This document shows, one piece after another, positions 22,463-32,664 of a stretch of 64,000 bases of DNA. A model generated the notes under the pieces. That model saw only the letters and a list, made by a program, of their open reading frames with translations. It was not told the DNA's origin and did not search any database. The translations under genes and the position numbers were made by a program. The DNA is taken from contig NZ_MUBG01000001.1 in assembly GCF_002022415.1 (NCBI RefSeq), positions 1,054,001 through 1,118,000 on the forward strand, written 5' to 3'. Position 1 is the first letter of the stretch; each line of letters begins with the position of its first letter. The stretch comes from Bartonella sp. WD12.1. GTDB taxonomy: Bacteria; Pseudomonadota; Alphaproteobacteria; Rhizobiales; Rhizobiaceae.

Positions 22463-22755
22463 GTTTTTTACCTCAAAAACATATCATAATTGCAAAATAA
22501 AATTTCTTATCTCAGTGAAAAAGATACTCTCGATCATGTTTTGTTCGTTTCATGAAATAACCTATAAGTTCGTAGATTATGATAATTTAAAATCTTATTT
22601 GTGAATACTTGATTTGTCATAACCTAATGGCAAAATAATTCTTTTAACCCATGCTAGATAAAATTATAATTCTTTGGCAATTGTTCCTTTGCAATCTGAT
22701 AATAAAAAGTTAAAAACTATATTAGATTCTATCATGATTATTCAGGGGTTCTATC

Positions 22756-23688
22756 ATGAAACTTTTCTGTGGCAATTCTAACCCACATCTTGCGAAAAAT
22801 ATTGCAAATTATTTAAATATTTCCCTAGGTGAAGCAACAGTCAAGCGTTTTGCTGATCAAGAGATTTTTGTAGAATTGCATGAAAATGTGCGCGGAGAAG
22901 ATGTATTTGTGTTGCAATCAACCTCTTATCCAGCCAATGATCATCTGATGGAATTACTCATCATGATTGATGCCCTACATCGTTCTTCAGCACGTCGTAT
23001 TACTGCTGTTATACCCTATTTTGGCTACGCTCGCCAAGATCGTAAACCTGGACCACGTACTCCTATTTCTGCAAAACTTGTTGCCAACTTGATTACTCAA
23101 GCGGGTGCTCATCGCGTTTTAACATTAGATCTTCACGCAGGACAGATCCAAGGTTTTTTTGATATTCCTACTGACAATCTCTATGCTGTTCCTGTCATTT
23201 CTCGTGATGTCAAAATGCGTTATTCTCTTGAAAATGTTATTGTTGTTTCACCTGATGTTGGTGGTGTGGTACGTGCACGCTCCTTAGCCAAGCGCTTAAA
23301 CAGTCTACTTGCTATTGTTGATAAACGCCGTGAACGGCCAGGTGAATCAGAAGTAATGAACATTATCGGAAATGTAGCTGGAAAAGATTGCCTCCTACTA
23401 GATGATATTGTTGATTCAGGTGGTACTCTATGCAATGCAGCAAGTGCTCTTCTTAAGCATGGAGCGAATAGTGTTACTGCTTATATTACACATGGTGTTC
23501 TTTCTGGAAACGCTATCGAACGCATTACCAACTCAGAAATGAAAGAATTAGTCATTACTGATTCGATTATGCCAACAACAAAAATTGAACAAGCGCATAA
23601 TATACGCGTTTTGGCTATTGCCGACTTAATAGGAGAAGCAATCGCAAGAACAGCAGCAGAACAGTCTGTCTCAAGCTTATTTGACTAA
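22756..23688 (+). CDS. prs: Ribose-phosphate pyrophosphokinase
   Basis: This 310-residue PRPP synthase makes 5-phosphoribosyl-1-pyrophosphate from ribose 5-phosphate and ATP, feeding purine, pyrimidine, histidine and NAD synthesis. Motifs are [11 protein letters not shown], the flexible loop [10 protein letters not shown], the Mg2+ site [13 protein letters not shown], and the PRPP-binding [13 protein letters not shown]. It has standard class I length and a GGGG-type ribosome site before the ATG. It is monocistronic, with 293 bases of AT-rich spacer upstream that show no gene. Confidence 0.97.
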   Translation: MKLFCGNSNPHLAKNIANYLNISLGEATVKRFADQEIFVELHENVRGEDVFVLQSTSYPANDHLMELLIMIDALHRSSARRITAVIPYFGYARQDRKPGPRTPISAKLVANLITQAGAHRVLTLDLHAGQIQGFFDIPTDNLYAVPVISRDVKMRYSLENVIVVSPDVGGVVRARSLAKRLNSLLAIVDKRRERPGESEVMNIIGNVAGKDCLLLDDIVDSGGTLCNAASALLKHGANSVTAYITHGVLSGNAIERITNSEMKELVITDSIMPTTKIEQAHNIRVLAIADLIGEAIARTAAEQSVSSLFD

Positions 23689-24008
23689 TAAAATAGTACC
23701 TAGTTTTAAATTTCCTGACAGTTTTCTAAAATTGAAACTGGGAAATATCTGAGGTGTTTACTACTAAATCAATACGGATACCGTAAAGTTTACGTTTTTT
23801 CAAATAAGTCAAAAATCAGATAAATGGGGCTTCCTACAACTCTTGCATCTCTAAAGGGTTTGAACTATAGAATAAACTTCTGCGTAGACACTCTTGGAGG
23901 CAACGTAGAATGGAGCTAATTGCTGCTTTGCAGTATATATCTTCATATTCATGCAAAAACTGCTAGTTGTTTTTGATGAATCTCCAATCATATAAGAAGG
24001 ATTTAACC

Positions 24009-24623
24009 ATGAGCAAGAGTTATACTCTTAAAGCTGAAATACGCGAGCGGGTTGGTAAGGGGTCCTCCCGTGAACTTCGCCGCAACGGTCTTATTCCAGC
24101 AGTCATCTACGGTGACAAACAACCTCCTTTGGCAATTGCAGTTTCTTATAAGGAAATTTTCTACAAAATTCATGCAGGTGGTTTTCGTACTACTGTTGCT
24201 ACCATTGAAGTTGATAAAAAAAGAATTCAAGTCCTACCAAAGGATTATCAACTTGATCCAGTCCGTGATTTTCCTATGCACGTAGATTTTCTACGTGTTT
24301 CAGAGAAATCAGTTGTGCATGTGAACATTCCTGTACATTTCTTAAATGAAGATACAGCTCCAGGTATTAAACGAGGTGGTGTCTTAAACATTGTTCGCCA
24401 TGAAATTGAATGTACTGCACCAGCCAATGCTATCCCTGAAGCGATTAACATTGATCTTTCTAGTTATTCTATTGGTGACTCTATCCATATTTCGGCCGTG
24501 CAATTACCAGAAGGTGTAACTCCGGTTATTCAAGATCGAGACTTTACCATTGCAACCATCGCAGCTCCTGCTGGTGCAAATGTGAACGATAACTCAGAAC
24601 AAGAGAGTGATAAAAATAATTAA
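24009..24623 (+). CDS. rplY: 50S ribosomal protein L25 (general stress protein Ctc type)
   Basis: This 204-residue long-form L25 binds 5S rRNA. An N-terminal L25 domain (about residues 3-95, with [15 protein letters not shown] [16 protein letters not shown]) is followed by the TL5/Ctc C-terminal beta domain and an acidic tail. The start at 24009 has AGAAGGA 8 bases upstream. An upstream ATG at 23967 is disfavoured. A hairpin terminator or attenuator separates it from pth, the usual rplY-pth pair. Confidence 0.96.
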   Translation: MSKSYTLKAEIRERVGKGSSRELRRNGLIPAVIYGDKQPPLAIAVSYKEIFYKIHAGGFRTTVATIEVDKKRIQVLPKDYQLDPVRDFPMHVDFLRVSEKSVVHVNIPVHFLNEDTAPGIKRGGVLNIVRHEIECTAPANAIPEAINIDLSSYSIGDSIHISAVQLPEGVTPVIQDRDFTIATIAAPAGANVNDNSEQESDKNN

Positions 24624-24640
24624 AACCTTATGAATTTCAG

Positions 24641-24667
24641 TAGGTGGGAAAACTTCCCACCTATTTT
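24641..24667 (+). terminator. Hairpin between rplY and pth
   Basis: A perfect 10-bp inverted repeat (24641-24650 TAGGTGGGAA with 24654-24663) is followed by TTTTG. The short T-run suggests partial termination, or an mRNA-processing structure that lowers pth expression relative to rplY. Confidence 0.7.
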
Positions 24668-24708
24668 GAAATATTTTGCTAATCATTTATACTTTATTGA
24701 AAGCGTAT

Positions 24709-25305
24709 ATGTTGCTCATTGCTGGTCTTGGCAACCCCGGTTTATTGTACCAAAATAATCGCCATAATATTGGTTTCATGGCTGTTGATGCTATTCATCA
24801 GTCCTTTTCTTTTTCTCCATGGTCAAAAAAATTTCAGGCTGAAATCTCTAATGGTCTCATAAATGGTGAAAAAATTCTTCTTATCAAACCTCAAACTTTT
24901 ATGAATTTATCTGGTCAAGCTATTAGCCAAACCTTGCGATTTTATAAACTAGAATTGAATAATTTTATTGTTTTTTACGATGAACTAGATTTACCCCCTG
25001 GGAAAGTGCGCGTAAAAATTGGAGGAGGAAGTGGAGGACATAACGGCATAAAATCTATTGATAATCATTGCGGTAGTAACTACTGCCGTGTTCGCTTAGG
25101 AATCGGGCATCCCGGTTCCAAAGAATTGGTTCATCAACATGTTTTAGGCAACTTTACAAAATCTGATCAAGAATGGTTACCCACTTTATTAGAAACAATC
25201 GCGAATAATATTGCTGCTCTAATAAAGGGAGATGTTAATCAATTCATGAACAAAATTTCATTGGTAATGGATAAAAAACTCACAGTAAAACATAATCTCT
25301 TTTAA
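24709..25305 (+). CDS. pth: Peptidyl-tRNA hydrolase
   Basis: This 198-residue cytoplasmic esterase releases peptides from prematurely dropped peptidyl-tRNA. It has the N-terminal [18 protein letters not shown] with catalytic His, [10 protein letters not shown], and [24 protein letters not shown] followed by [15 protein letters not shown]. The [11 protein letters not shown] start was chosen because all Pth proteins begin next to this motif. The upstream ATG at 24676 would add 11 residues. It lies just downstream of rplY. Confidence 0.96.
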   Translation: MLLIAGLGNPGLLYQNNRHNIGFMAVDAIHQSFSFSPWSKKFQAEISNGLINGEKILLIKPQTFMNLSGQAISQTLRFYKLELNNFIVFYDELDLPPGKVRVKIGGGSGGHNGIKSIDNHCGSNYCRVRLGIGHPGSKELVHQHVLGNFTKSDQEWLPTLLETIANNIAALIKGDVNQFMNKISLVMDKKLTVKHNLF

Positions 25306-25469
25306 GTAGATGTAATAACAAATAACTTTTTATGATCTTTATATAATACATCTCTTTCTAAGGAAAATGTGAATATTGAATTCATCATACAAAACTGCCA
25401 AATCCTATATAACCACTTGGAATTACAAAGAAGCCATTTGATGAAAACTTATAGTATATTTTACTATGG

Positions 25470-26129
25470 CTACAAAACCACCACACGTGAACCATTAGGA
25501 ACGCGGTCATAAAGATCAATAATATCTTGATTGAGCAAACGGATACACCCACTTGAAATAGCCTGACCAATTGACCATTCTTCATATGAACCATGAATCC
25601 GGAAAAGCGTATCCTGACCATTTTTAAAGAGATATAATGCCCGTGCGCCTAATGGGTTATCAGGCCCTGGTGGCATCCCTTTCCCTAAATGACCGTATCG
25701 TTCTGGTTCGCGAGCCATCATTGCCGCAGTTGGAGCCCAAGATGGCCACCGACGTTTATATTGTACAACTGCTTCACCTTTAAATTCTAAACCTTCTTTG
25801 CCAACGCCAATGCCATAACGCATAGCTTTTCCATTTTCACCAACAAGATAAAGAAAGCACTCCTGAATATCTATAATCAACGTACCAGCCGGATAAGAAG
25901 TATTGTAATCTACTTGTTTACGTAAAAATTTTGGATCAATTTCCGCAAGATCAATTGCAGGTAATGAATAAGGTTCATTCGTTATAGGCCCATATAAAGC
26001 CTGTAGTTCCTCTGGAATGAAGCGAACTTGTTGAGAAGAAACAAAAGACTCACTTGGTTGATGTGTAGCGCAGCCAACCAATACTAGACAAACAGCCATT
26101 AAAAAAGCACGACGAGACAACAATTCCAT
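25470..26129 (-). CDS. L,D-transpeptidase lipoprotein (YkuD domain)
   Basis: This 219-residue exported protein has a Tat/Sec-like signal (LSRRAFLMAVCLVLVGC) ending in a lipobox-type LVGC at Cys19. A YkuD catalytic domain carries the motif HGSYEEWSIGQAISSGCIRL, with the active-site cysteine in SGCIR. Such enzymes form 3-3 crosslinks in peptidoglycan or attach proteins to it. In Rhizobiales they are numerous and linked to polar growth. An RR pair near the N-terminus may mark a Tat signal. Lgt, which would modify the lipobox, is encoded 5 kb away. Confidence 0.92.
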   Translation of the reverse strand: MELLSRRAFLMAVCLVLVGCATHQPSESFVSSQQVRFIPEELQALYGPITNEPYSLPAIDLAEIDPKFLRKQVDYNTSYPAGTLIIDIQECFLYLVGENGKAMRYGIGVGKEGLEFKGEAVVQYKRRWPSWAPTAAMMAREPERYGHLGKGMPPGPDNPLGARALYLFKNGQDTLFRIHGSYEEWSIGQAISSGCIRLLNQDIIDLYDRVPNGSRVVVL

Positions 26130-26439
26130 ATTCCCGCAATCATTTGATTTAATATAATTATTTGATTCTATAGTTTCCTATACTATAAAAAACTTAGCAC
26201 ACTGTTAACGTTAATCTATAATTTTATAATTATTAAAATAGGGAATGTTTAGGATTTGTCGATTAAAAAATGACAACTACTTGCTAAAATCGTCATAATT
26301 ATTTCAGTTTATCTTTTTTATCACCACAAAAAGCTGAAGACTAGAACTAGAACTCCTCTTCAACATGCTATAAAAACGCCAATAAAGTATATCTTAGTCA
26401 TTATAAATAAATCAAAAGTCTAATTAAGAGAGAGAACCC
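26130..26439. other. Divergent spacer LDT-ychF
   Basis: AT-rich divergent promoter region. No gene or strong hairpin was seen. The ychF ribosome site AAGAGAGAGAA lies just before 26440. Confidence 0.5.
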
Positions 26440-27543
26440 ATGGGTTTTAAATGTGGTATCGTCGGGCTGCCTAATGTCGGTAAATCAACCCTTTTTAACG
26501 CGTTAACAAAAACAGCTACAGCACAAGCAGCTAACTATCCTTTTTGCACAATCGAGCCTAATACCGGTGAAGTTGCTGTGCCAGATCCACGAATGGAAAA
26601 AATCGCCTCTATTGCTGGTTCAAAAGAAATCATTCCTACACGTATTAATTTTGTTGATATTGCAGGACTCGTCCGTGGAGCTTCAAAAGGCGAAGGTTTA
26701 GGCAATAAATTTTTAGCCAATATTCGTGAAGTCGATGCTATTATTCATGTACTACGGTGTTTTAAAAATGAAGACATCACCCATGTAGAAGGAAGGATTG
26801 ATCCCGTTTCTGATGCTATAACTGTTGATACAGAACTCATGCTTTCAGACCTTGAAAGTCTTGAACGGCGAATTATACAAGTCCGTAAACGTGCAATCGG
26901 AAAAGACAAAGAAGCTTTGGCAATCCTCCCTACAATGGAAACAGCGTTAGAATTATTACAGAAAGGAGATCCTGTACGGTTATTACTTAAAAATATTTCC
27001 TCTGATGAACGACGTATTCTTCATGGTTTGAATCTTTTAACTTCAAAGCCTGTGCTTTATGTTTGCAATGTTAGCGAAAATGAAATTGCTCATGGCAATG
27101 ATTTTACTAAAGCGGTGGAGAAAATAGCTGCAGAGCAAAACGCGCAAAGTATTATTATTTCTGTTTCCATTGAAGCTGAAATCGCTCAACTTTCTGATGA
27201 AGAAGCTGTAGAATATCTTCATGTTTTAGGATTATCTGAGCCTAGTTTGAATAGACTCATTCATGCTGGTTATCACCTGCTTGATTTAATTACTTATTTT
27301 ACTTGTGGACCTAAGGAAACACGAGCCTGGACAATCAGCCGTGGTACCAAGGCACCTCAAGCAGCTGGCGTTATTCACTCAGACTTTGAACGCGGTTTTA
27401 TTCGCGCACAAACTATTAGCTACGAGGATTATATTACCTTAGGTGGAGAAACTGCAGCAAAAGAAGCAGGAAAAGCCCGTGATGAAGGTAAAGAGTATAT
27501 TGTACAAGATGGTGATGTTATGTTGTTTAAACACAATACTTAA
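26440..27543 (+). CDS. ychF: Redox-regulated ATPase YchF (Obg family)
   Basis: This 367-residue P-loop ATPase binds ribosomes and influences translation start-site choice and stress responses. Its G1 is [15 protein letters not shown] and the G2/G3 region has [19 protein letters not shown]. An A-domain coiled coil sits in the middle. The non-GTP G4 is seen as YVCNVSENE rather than NKxD, as expected for the ATP-preferring YchF. A C-terminal TGS domain includes [20 protein letters not shown]. Length is standard. The gene is monocistronic with a hairpin after it. Confidence 0.96.
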   Translation: MGFKCGIVGLPNVGKSTLFNALTKTATAQAANYPFCTIEPNTGEVAVPDPRMEKIASIAGSKEIIPTRINFVDIAGLVRGASKGEGLGNKFLANIREVDAIIHVLRCFKNEDITHVEGRIDPVSDAITVDTELMLSDLESLERRIIQVRKRAIGKDKEALAILPTMETALELLQKGDPVRLLLKNISSDERRILHGLNLLTSKPVLYVCNVSENEIAHGNDFTKAVEKIAAEQNAQSIIISVSIEAEIAQLSDEEAVEYLHVLGLSEPSLNRLIHAGYHLLDLITYFTCGPKETRAWTISRGTKAPQAAGVIHSDFERGFIRAQTISYEDYITLGGETAAKEAGKARDEGKEYIVQDGDVMLFKHNT

Positions 27544-27621
27544 ATATCATTATCTCTTTAATAACTTAAAACACTTTTTACATAAAACTGTTTCCACATT
27601 CTCAAAGAGTACTATTCAACA

Positions 27622-27656
27622 AAAACAGCCGCACTATAAGAGCGACTGTTTTATTC
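27622..27656. terminator. Hairpin between ychF and the PRC-barrel gene
   Basis: An 11-bp near-perfect stem (27622-27632 AAAACAGCCGC with 27642-27652, one mismatch) with a 9-base loop and T-rich tail lies between convergent genes. Confidence 0.7.
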
Positions 27657-27678
27657 ATTAAATACAGAAATACAAAAA

Positions 27679-28116
27679 CTAGCGTATCAAATAGTCTTCA
27701 TATTTAAATTTTGGAGCTTCCTTCAAAGCATTCTTTGTTACATTGACCATAAGCTTCCACTTACCATCATCACTTTTCATCTGGACTTTTTCTGGAGACA
27801 CAACAACATAATGCTCACCCATACCTAAAAAACCACCAACGCTAATAACAATCCCATCAATATTATTCTGACGTAAAATAATATCTTTTACCTCACCAAT
27901 TTCTTCATCTTCTATATCGTGTACATCTACACCAATAAGCTTTGAAGCAACAAAATTAGCTGTTAAAGGCGTAACATAATGTGCAACCATATCCGTCTTA
28001 ACTCGTACAATACCTTCTGCCAAAATCTTTCCATTTTCAGAAGGCAATGAAAATTGGGCATAAGTACTAGAAACCATTAAAATTGACGCAAGAGCAGTGA
28101 TAGCAATTTTTTTCAT
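27679..28116 (-). CDS. Secreted PRC-barrel domain protein
   Basis: This 145-residue protein has a Sec signal (MKKIAITALASILMVSSTYA, cleaved near residue 20) and a PRC-barrel domain at about residues 55-120 (SKLIGVDVHDIEDEEIGEVKD, then VGGFLGMGEHYVVV). PRC-barrels are known in photosynthetic reaction centre H subunits and RimM. The exported rhizobial versions have no assigned function and often respond to envelope or osmotic stress. The gene stands alone and is convergent with ychF. Confidence 0.85.
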   Translation of the reverse strand: MKKIAITALASILMVSSTYAQFSLPSENGKILAEGIVRVKTDMVAHYVTPLTANFVASKLIGVDVHDIEDEEIGEVKDIILRQNNIDGIVISVGGFLGMGEHYVVVSPEKVQMKSDDGKWKLMVNVTKNALKEAPKFKYEDYLIR

Positions 28117-28691
28117 TTTACATTCTCCATTTTTACTTTACATGCTCTCAATGCACGATAATCTGATTTGTTCCCTATGGGCTTTTAAGATTGGCTTGTT
28201 CTATTTTTATGTGTTCCCTCAATTATGCGGTTTCTTTTTGAATTTCTTATTTCAATCACGCTAAATTTAGCTTTTATAAGATAAACAACACCTAAAATAT
28301 TGAAAAGTAAAATAATATGAGAACTGGTTATCTTAAGAAGATCTACATATGGATTATCAGTTCAAATTTTAAAATAGAGATATTATGTATGATAATGTTT
28401 CGTTATTTTTAAAATTCTACTTTTTAAAAAATACCCAAGCATTTATCAAAGAAATGTATTTTCAATCAGTTGGATATACGTAATACCTTTATACTCTTTG
28501 GAATATAAATTTTACTGAATATATTAAGAATATACACTCTCTCTACTTATTGTATATAGCTAAAAGCCCGTGTAAATAATCCTCTCTAAAATTTAGAATA
28601 AACAGTTATTAAATAAAAAAACAACGGCTTTTATAAATATATTTCCATGAAGAATTGTACAGATCTTCCACAAAGAAATATGTAAAATCAT
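28117..28691. other. Spacer PRC-barrel gene-trmL
   Basis: About 575 AT-rich bases hold divergent promoters at most. No open frame or structured RNA was recognised. Confidence 0.55.
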
Positions 28692-29162
28692 ATGGAACAG
28701 CGTATGCCACTTCACATCGCTCTTTTTCAACCGGATATTGCTGGTAATACTGGAACAATTTTACGCCTTAGCGCTTGTCTTGGCGTACATGTGCATATTA
28801 TTGAACCAGCAGGCTTTAATTTATCAGATCGTAACCTTAAACGAGCAGGTATGGATTATCTTGAACATGCCTTGTTGGAACGTCACATTGATTGGCAACA
28901 TTTTATTGAAACTATGAGGCATTTTAACCGTCGTCTTTTGCTTTTGAGCACAAAAGCAAAAACATGTTATACAGATATACGATATCAAGAAAACGATGTT
29001 TTACTTTTCGGCCGTGAATCAGCAGGCGTTCCTAATTATGTTTATGAAGCAGTTGATCATACATTAACAATCCCCATGCAGCCACACGCACGCTCTTTAA
29101 ATCTCGCAATAAGTGTGGCCATAACAACCGGTGAAGCTCTTCGTCAAATTGGTTATAGATGA
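28692..29162 (+). CDS. trmL: tRNA (cytidine/uridine-2'-O)-methyltransferase TrmL
   Basis: This 156-residue SPOUT-class enzyme methylates the 2'-O of the wobble base in tRNA-Leu. The trefoil-knot motifs are PDIAGNTGTILRL, LFGRESAGVPNYV and IPMQPHARSLNLAISVAI. The short single-domain form matches TrmL rather than longer TrmH. The ATG at 28704 (MPLHIALF) is an alternative start with GGAA upstream. It is convergent with the CCA-adding enzyme gene. Confidence 0.93.
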   Translation: MEQRMPLHIALFQPDIAGNTGTILRLSACLGVHVHIIEPAGFNLSDRNLKRAGMDYLEHALLERHIDWQHFIETMRHFNRRLLLLSTKAKTCYTDIRYQENDVLLFGRESAGVPNYVYEAVDHTLTIPMQPHARSLNLAISVAITTGEALRQIGYR

Positions 29163-29218
29163 GATAGAAAATATCTCATAAAAAAAGAAGCAGAGAATTG
29201 TTCATAAAAACTCAGTGA

Positions 29219-30472
29219 TTACTGCTCAATTTTTTCTAATAACTCATTACGCTCCATTAAAAATCCGCTTTTAACCCAGATTTCTTCTAGCTTTTTAAGC
29301 TTTTGACCTAAAGGTGCTCCCTGAGCTAAGCCTTTTTTCATCAAATCTCTGCCACTTATAGGAAAAGTTGGAATCTGCCATTGTTGAGCTAAGTGATAAA
29401 GTTGAAGATAATATTTTGCTTTTTCCAAAATTTCGTCTTCATCTAAAATACCAGTACAGACAGATGCCAAGGACAAGGATAATTGATCTAAAACGGGCTG
29501 TCGTCCATGAAAATAAATCAATTTTTTCACACAAATATCTGAACAGTCTGGATTGATAATCCCCAACTTTGCCCATTCTTTTAATCGCTTTTTCTCCTCA
29601 TTAGATAAACGCAAACGATGAGCCATATCGTGAAGACGTACAGGGTCAGGAGGTAGTAAACTTTCTAACCGCAGCAATGGATCGACTTTCCAACCAAGAA
29701 CACGTTCTACTTTCACAAGTGGGTGGATTGCATCAATACCCCATTTTTCTGTTTCAGGTAAAATGAGTGTTAAAATACCGCTTTGACGCATCCACAAAAG
29801 AGCACGTATTGGATCTGAAGCAGTAAGAAGCTTTTTCATTTCTCCCCAAATACGCTCAGGTGAAAGTTTGTGCAAACCTTGTTTCAAAGCAATGCATGCT
29901 TTTAACCCTTGCGCATCAGGACGCCCTCCCCCATACCAAGCAAAAAAACGAAAAAAACGTAAAATACGTAAATAATCTTCACAAATACGATCCTTCGCAA
30001 CACCTATAAAACGTATTGTTTGGCTTTCAATATCGTTCAAACCTCCCACTTCATCATAAAGCTGACCAGATGCATCACAATAAAGAGCATTTATAGTAAA
30101 ATCCCGTCGCTGAGCATCCTTTTTCCAATCGCGACAAAAAGCAACTTTTGCATAACGACCATCTGTTTCAATGTCAGAGCGAAGAGTTGTAACCTCATAG
30201 CAACATGACTCGATGACAACTGTTACTGTACCAAAATCAACGCCTGTAGGAATAGCTTTAAATCCTTCCTTTTCTACGCGTTTTATAACCTGCTGTGGCA
30301 AACAGGTCGTGGCAATATCAATATCGCTAATGGGCTGGTTTAAAAGCTGATTACGTACTGCACCACCAACAATACGTGCCTCTTCACCATCCAACGATAA
30401 AATACGAAGAAGTGTTTGAATATGGCTGTGTTGCAACCAGTCAACTTTTCTGAAATTTTGTGGTATACTCAT
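29219..30472 (-). CDS. cca: CCA tRNA nucleotidyltransferase
   Basis: This 417-residue class II nucleotidyltransferase adds or repairs the 3' CCA of tRNAs. The catalytic motif is GGAVRNQLLNQPISDIDIATT, with the two metal-binding Asp in DID. RRDFTINALYCD and the RILRFFRFFAWYG region follow, and then a C-terminal RNA-binding domain. In many Rhizobiales this gene sits next to a Nudix hydrolase, a DUF1285 gene and the MoxR operon. Here the first two are missing and the moxR gene is 250 bases away, divergent. Confidence 0.93.
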   Translation of the reverse strand: MSIPQNFRKVDWLQHSHIQTLLRILSLDGEEARIVGGAVRNQLLNQPISDIDIATTCLPQQVIKRVEKEGFKAIPTGVDFGTVTVVIESCCYEVTTLRSDIETDGRYAKVAFCRDWKKDAQRRDFTINALYCDASGQLYDEVGGLNDIESQTIRFIGVAKDRICEDYLRILRFFRFFAWYGGGRPDAQGLKACIALKQGLHKLSPERIWGEMKKLLTASDPIRALLWMRQSGILTLILPETEKWGIDAIHPLVKVERVLGWKVDPLLRLESLLPPDPVRLHDMAHRLRLSNEEKKRLKEWAKLGIINPDCSDICVKKLIYFHGRQPVLDQLSLSLASVCTGILDEDEILEKAKYYLQLYHLAQQWQIPTFPISGRDLMKKGLAQGAPLGQKLKKLEEIWVKSGFLMERNELLEKIEQ

Positions 30473-30721
30473 CCACTTAACCTTTTGAACAAATTCTTAA
30501 CACTTCTCTCCATCCTAAATAAATCTTATCGCACAATAATTTGTAATACATTTCTCATAAGTTATAATTCTTTCCTCATTAATGCACTTTTCCATCTGTG
30601 CACGAATTAAAAAAACAGCTTATCATGCTTCTTTTTTATTCATTTTCTGCTACAAATTATAAATATTCATTATCGTATAAAAGAAATTATTACTTTGCGA
30701 CAACTGTTTTAAGGAAACAAT

Positions 30722-31753
30722 ATGAGTCAAGATGATACGTTATCTAATACCATCAAAAAGACTAGTATCAATAAAGATACCCAATCGATCGTTGATGATA
30801 TTGATGCAGCGTATAAAGAATTAGCTACTCTGCAAAAAGCAATCGACAAAGTTATTTTTGGTCAAAGTCACGTGATTGAATATACCTTAACGGCCATTTT
30901 GGCCGGGGGGCACGCCCTTCTTGTTGGTGTTCCAGGGCTTGCTAAAACGCGTCTTGTTGAGACATTAAGCCTTGTTTTAGGGCTTGATGGAAAGCGCATC
31001 CAATTCACACCAGATTTAATGCCATCTGATATTATCGGTTCTGAAATTATGGACTTGGATAAAAACGGTAAACGCTTTTTTCGTTACATTCAAGGCCCTG
31101 TTTTTGCCCAACTTCTTATGGCAGATGAAATTAACCGTGCTTCACCGCGCACTCAATCAGCTCTTTTGCAAGCCATGCAAGAATATCATGTCACTATTGC
31201 CGGCACTCGTTATGACTTGCCAAAACCTTTTCATGTATTTGCAACACAAAATCCTCTCGAACAAGAAGGAACCTACCCACTTCCTGAAGCACAACTTGAT
31301 CGCTTTTTGATGCAAATTGATATTGATTATCCTGATCTTACTACGGAACGGCGTATTATTTTAGAAACAACAGGTCAAAAAAGCCAAACTGTAAAACCAG
31401 TCCTCTCAACCAAAAAACTACAAAAAATTCAAACAATCGTCCGCAAAATACCTATTTCTGAAAATGTTGTTGAAGCCATTTTGAAACTAGTGCGTTCGGC
31501 TCGTCCAAATGAAGATAATTCTTTTGCAAATACTTATATTGCTTGGGGACCTGGCCCTCGGGCATCACAAGCTCTTTCACTTTGTGCTCGCGCCCGTGCT
31601 CTTTATCATGGGCGTCTATCCCCCTCACTTGATGACGTTAAAGCGTTAGCTTATCCCGTATTACAACACCGCATGGCACTTAATTTTTCTGCACGTGCTG
31701 ATAATATAACCATCAAAGATATTATCGCTAAGCTTGTGAAAGATGCTCTTTAA
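30722..31753 (+). CDS. MoxR-family AAA+ ATPase
   Basis: This 343-residue AAA+ ATPase has Walker A GVPGLAKTRLVETL (about residue 75), Walker B LLMADEINRASPRTQ, sensor I FATQNPLEQEGTYPLPEAQ with LDRF, and a C-terminal lid. MoxR ATPases act as chaperones that insert metals or remodel partner complexes with VWA-domain proteins. The gene starts a four-gene unit in which every junction overlaps, and its stop overlaps the next start (TAATG). The start has AAGGAAAC upstream. The substrate is unknown. Confidence 0.93.
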   Translation: MSQDDTLSNTIKKTSINKDTQSIVDDIDAAYKELATLQKAIDKVIFGQSHVIEYTLTAILAGGHALLVGVPGLAKTRLVETLSLVLGLDGKRIQFTPDLMPSDIIGSEIMDLDKNGKRFFRYIQGPVFAQLLMADEINRASPRTQSALLQAMQEYHVTIAGTRYDLPKPFHVFATQNPLEQEGTYPLPEAQLDRFLMQIDIDYPDLTTERRIILETTGQKSQTVKPVLSTKKLQKIQTIVRKIPISENVVEAILKLVRSARPNEDNSFANTYIAWGPGPRASQALSLCARARALYHGRLSPSLDDVKALAYPVLQHRMALNFSARADNITIKDIIAKLVKDAL

Positions 31754-32664
31754 TGGCTATTGGCAAAAAAGTCTCTAAAAAAAATCCACGGTCGTTTATT
31801 GCAAAACTGCATAAAGACGTAGGAAATATGCCCCACCTTCTTTTACAAGCACGCCTTATTGCTAATACACTAATGGCCGGCTGCCATAATCAACGTAAAT
31901 GTGGTAATGGAGATAATTTTTGGCAATTTCGTCTATATGTCGAAGGGGAATCTACAACACATATTGATTGGCGTCGTTCTGCACGTGATGAACACACTTA
32001 CTTACGTGAGCGCGAATGGGAAACAGCCCAAACAGTTTGGATCTGGCCCGATCAAAGTGCTTCGATGCACTATTGCTCACGCTTTTCCAAAATTTCTAAA
32101 GGTAATCATGCGATTATTCTCTCCCTTGCATTGGCAACACTTCTTGCACGAGATGGCCAATATATCGCTATTCCTAATTTAATGGTTCCCACCATGACAT
32201 CTAATATAGCAGAACGCATGGCAATAGCTTTAACAAATCACCAAACTGAAAATCCATTTCCAGATTTCTCGTCTATTACCCGTTTTTCACAAGTCATAAT
32301 CATTAGCGATTTTCTTGATCAACCTGAACAAATCATTCAAGATTTAAAAATTTTGGTGGCAAAACAGGTCAATGCACATTTAATTGAAGTTGCTGATCCT
32401 GCAGAAGAGCGTTTTCCTTACAAAGGACGTACAGAATTTTTTGATCCTGAAACCAAACAAAAGCTTCTTTTAGGCAAAGCAGAAAACCTCCGTAAACATT
32501 ATTGCAAACTCTACCAAGAAAGACGGGAAGAATTAATAAATTTCTGTTCACGACAAGGATGGAGTTACCATGTGAGTACAACTGACCGACCTTTAAAAAA
32601 AAACATCTTGCAACTTACAAATAGAATGAATGCCTTTGCACCTCATACAGGGAGGGCACTTTGA
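31753..32664 (+). CDS. DUF58 domain protein
   Basis: This 303-residue protein has a DUF58 core: LYVEGESTTHIDWRRSARDE followed by YLREREWETAQTV and the VWA-like metal-site region WIWPDQSASMHY (DxSxS). DUF58 proteins nearly always accompany MoxR ATPases, and the pair is thought to form a chaperone system acting at the membrane. It overlaps the MoxR gene by one base and the next gene by four bases. The physiological role in Rhizobiales is not established. Confidence 0.9.
   Translation: MAIGKKVSKKNPRSFIAKLHKDVGNMPHLLLQARLIANTLMAGCHNQRKCGNGDNFWQFRLYVEGESTTHIDWRRSARDEHTYLREREWETAQTVWIWPDQSASMHYCSRFSKISKGNHAIILSLALATLLARDGQYIAIPNLMVPTMTSNIAERMAIALTNHQTENPFPDFSSITRFSQVIIISDFLDQPEQIIQDLKILVAKQVNAHLIEVADPAEERFPYKGRTEFFDPETKQKLLLGKAENLRKHYCKLYQERREELINFCSRQGWSYHVSTTDRPLKKNILQLTNRMNAFAPHTGRAL

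Noticed and set aside
29160-29178. Hairpin TGAGATA/TATCTCA after trmL
   Set aside because: Followed by A rather than T on the plus strand, so it lacks the tail of an intrinsic terminator.
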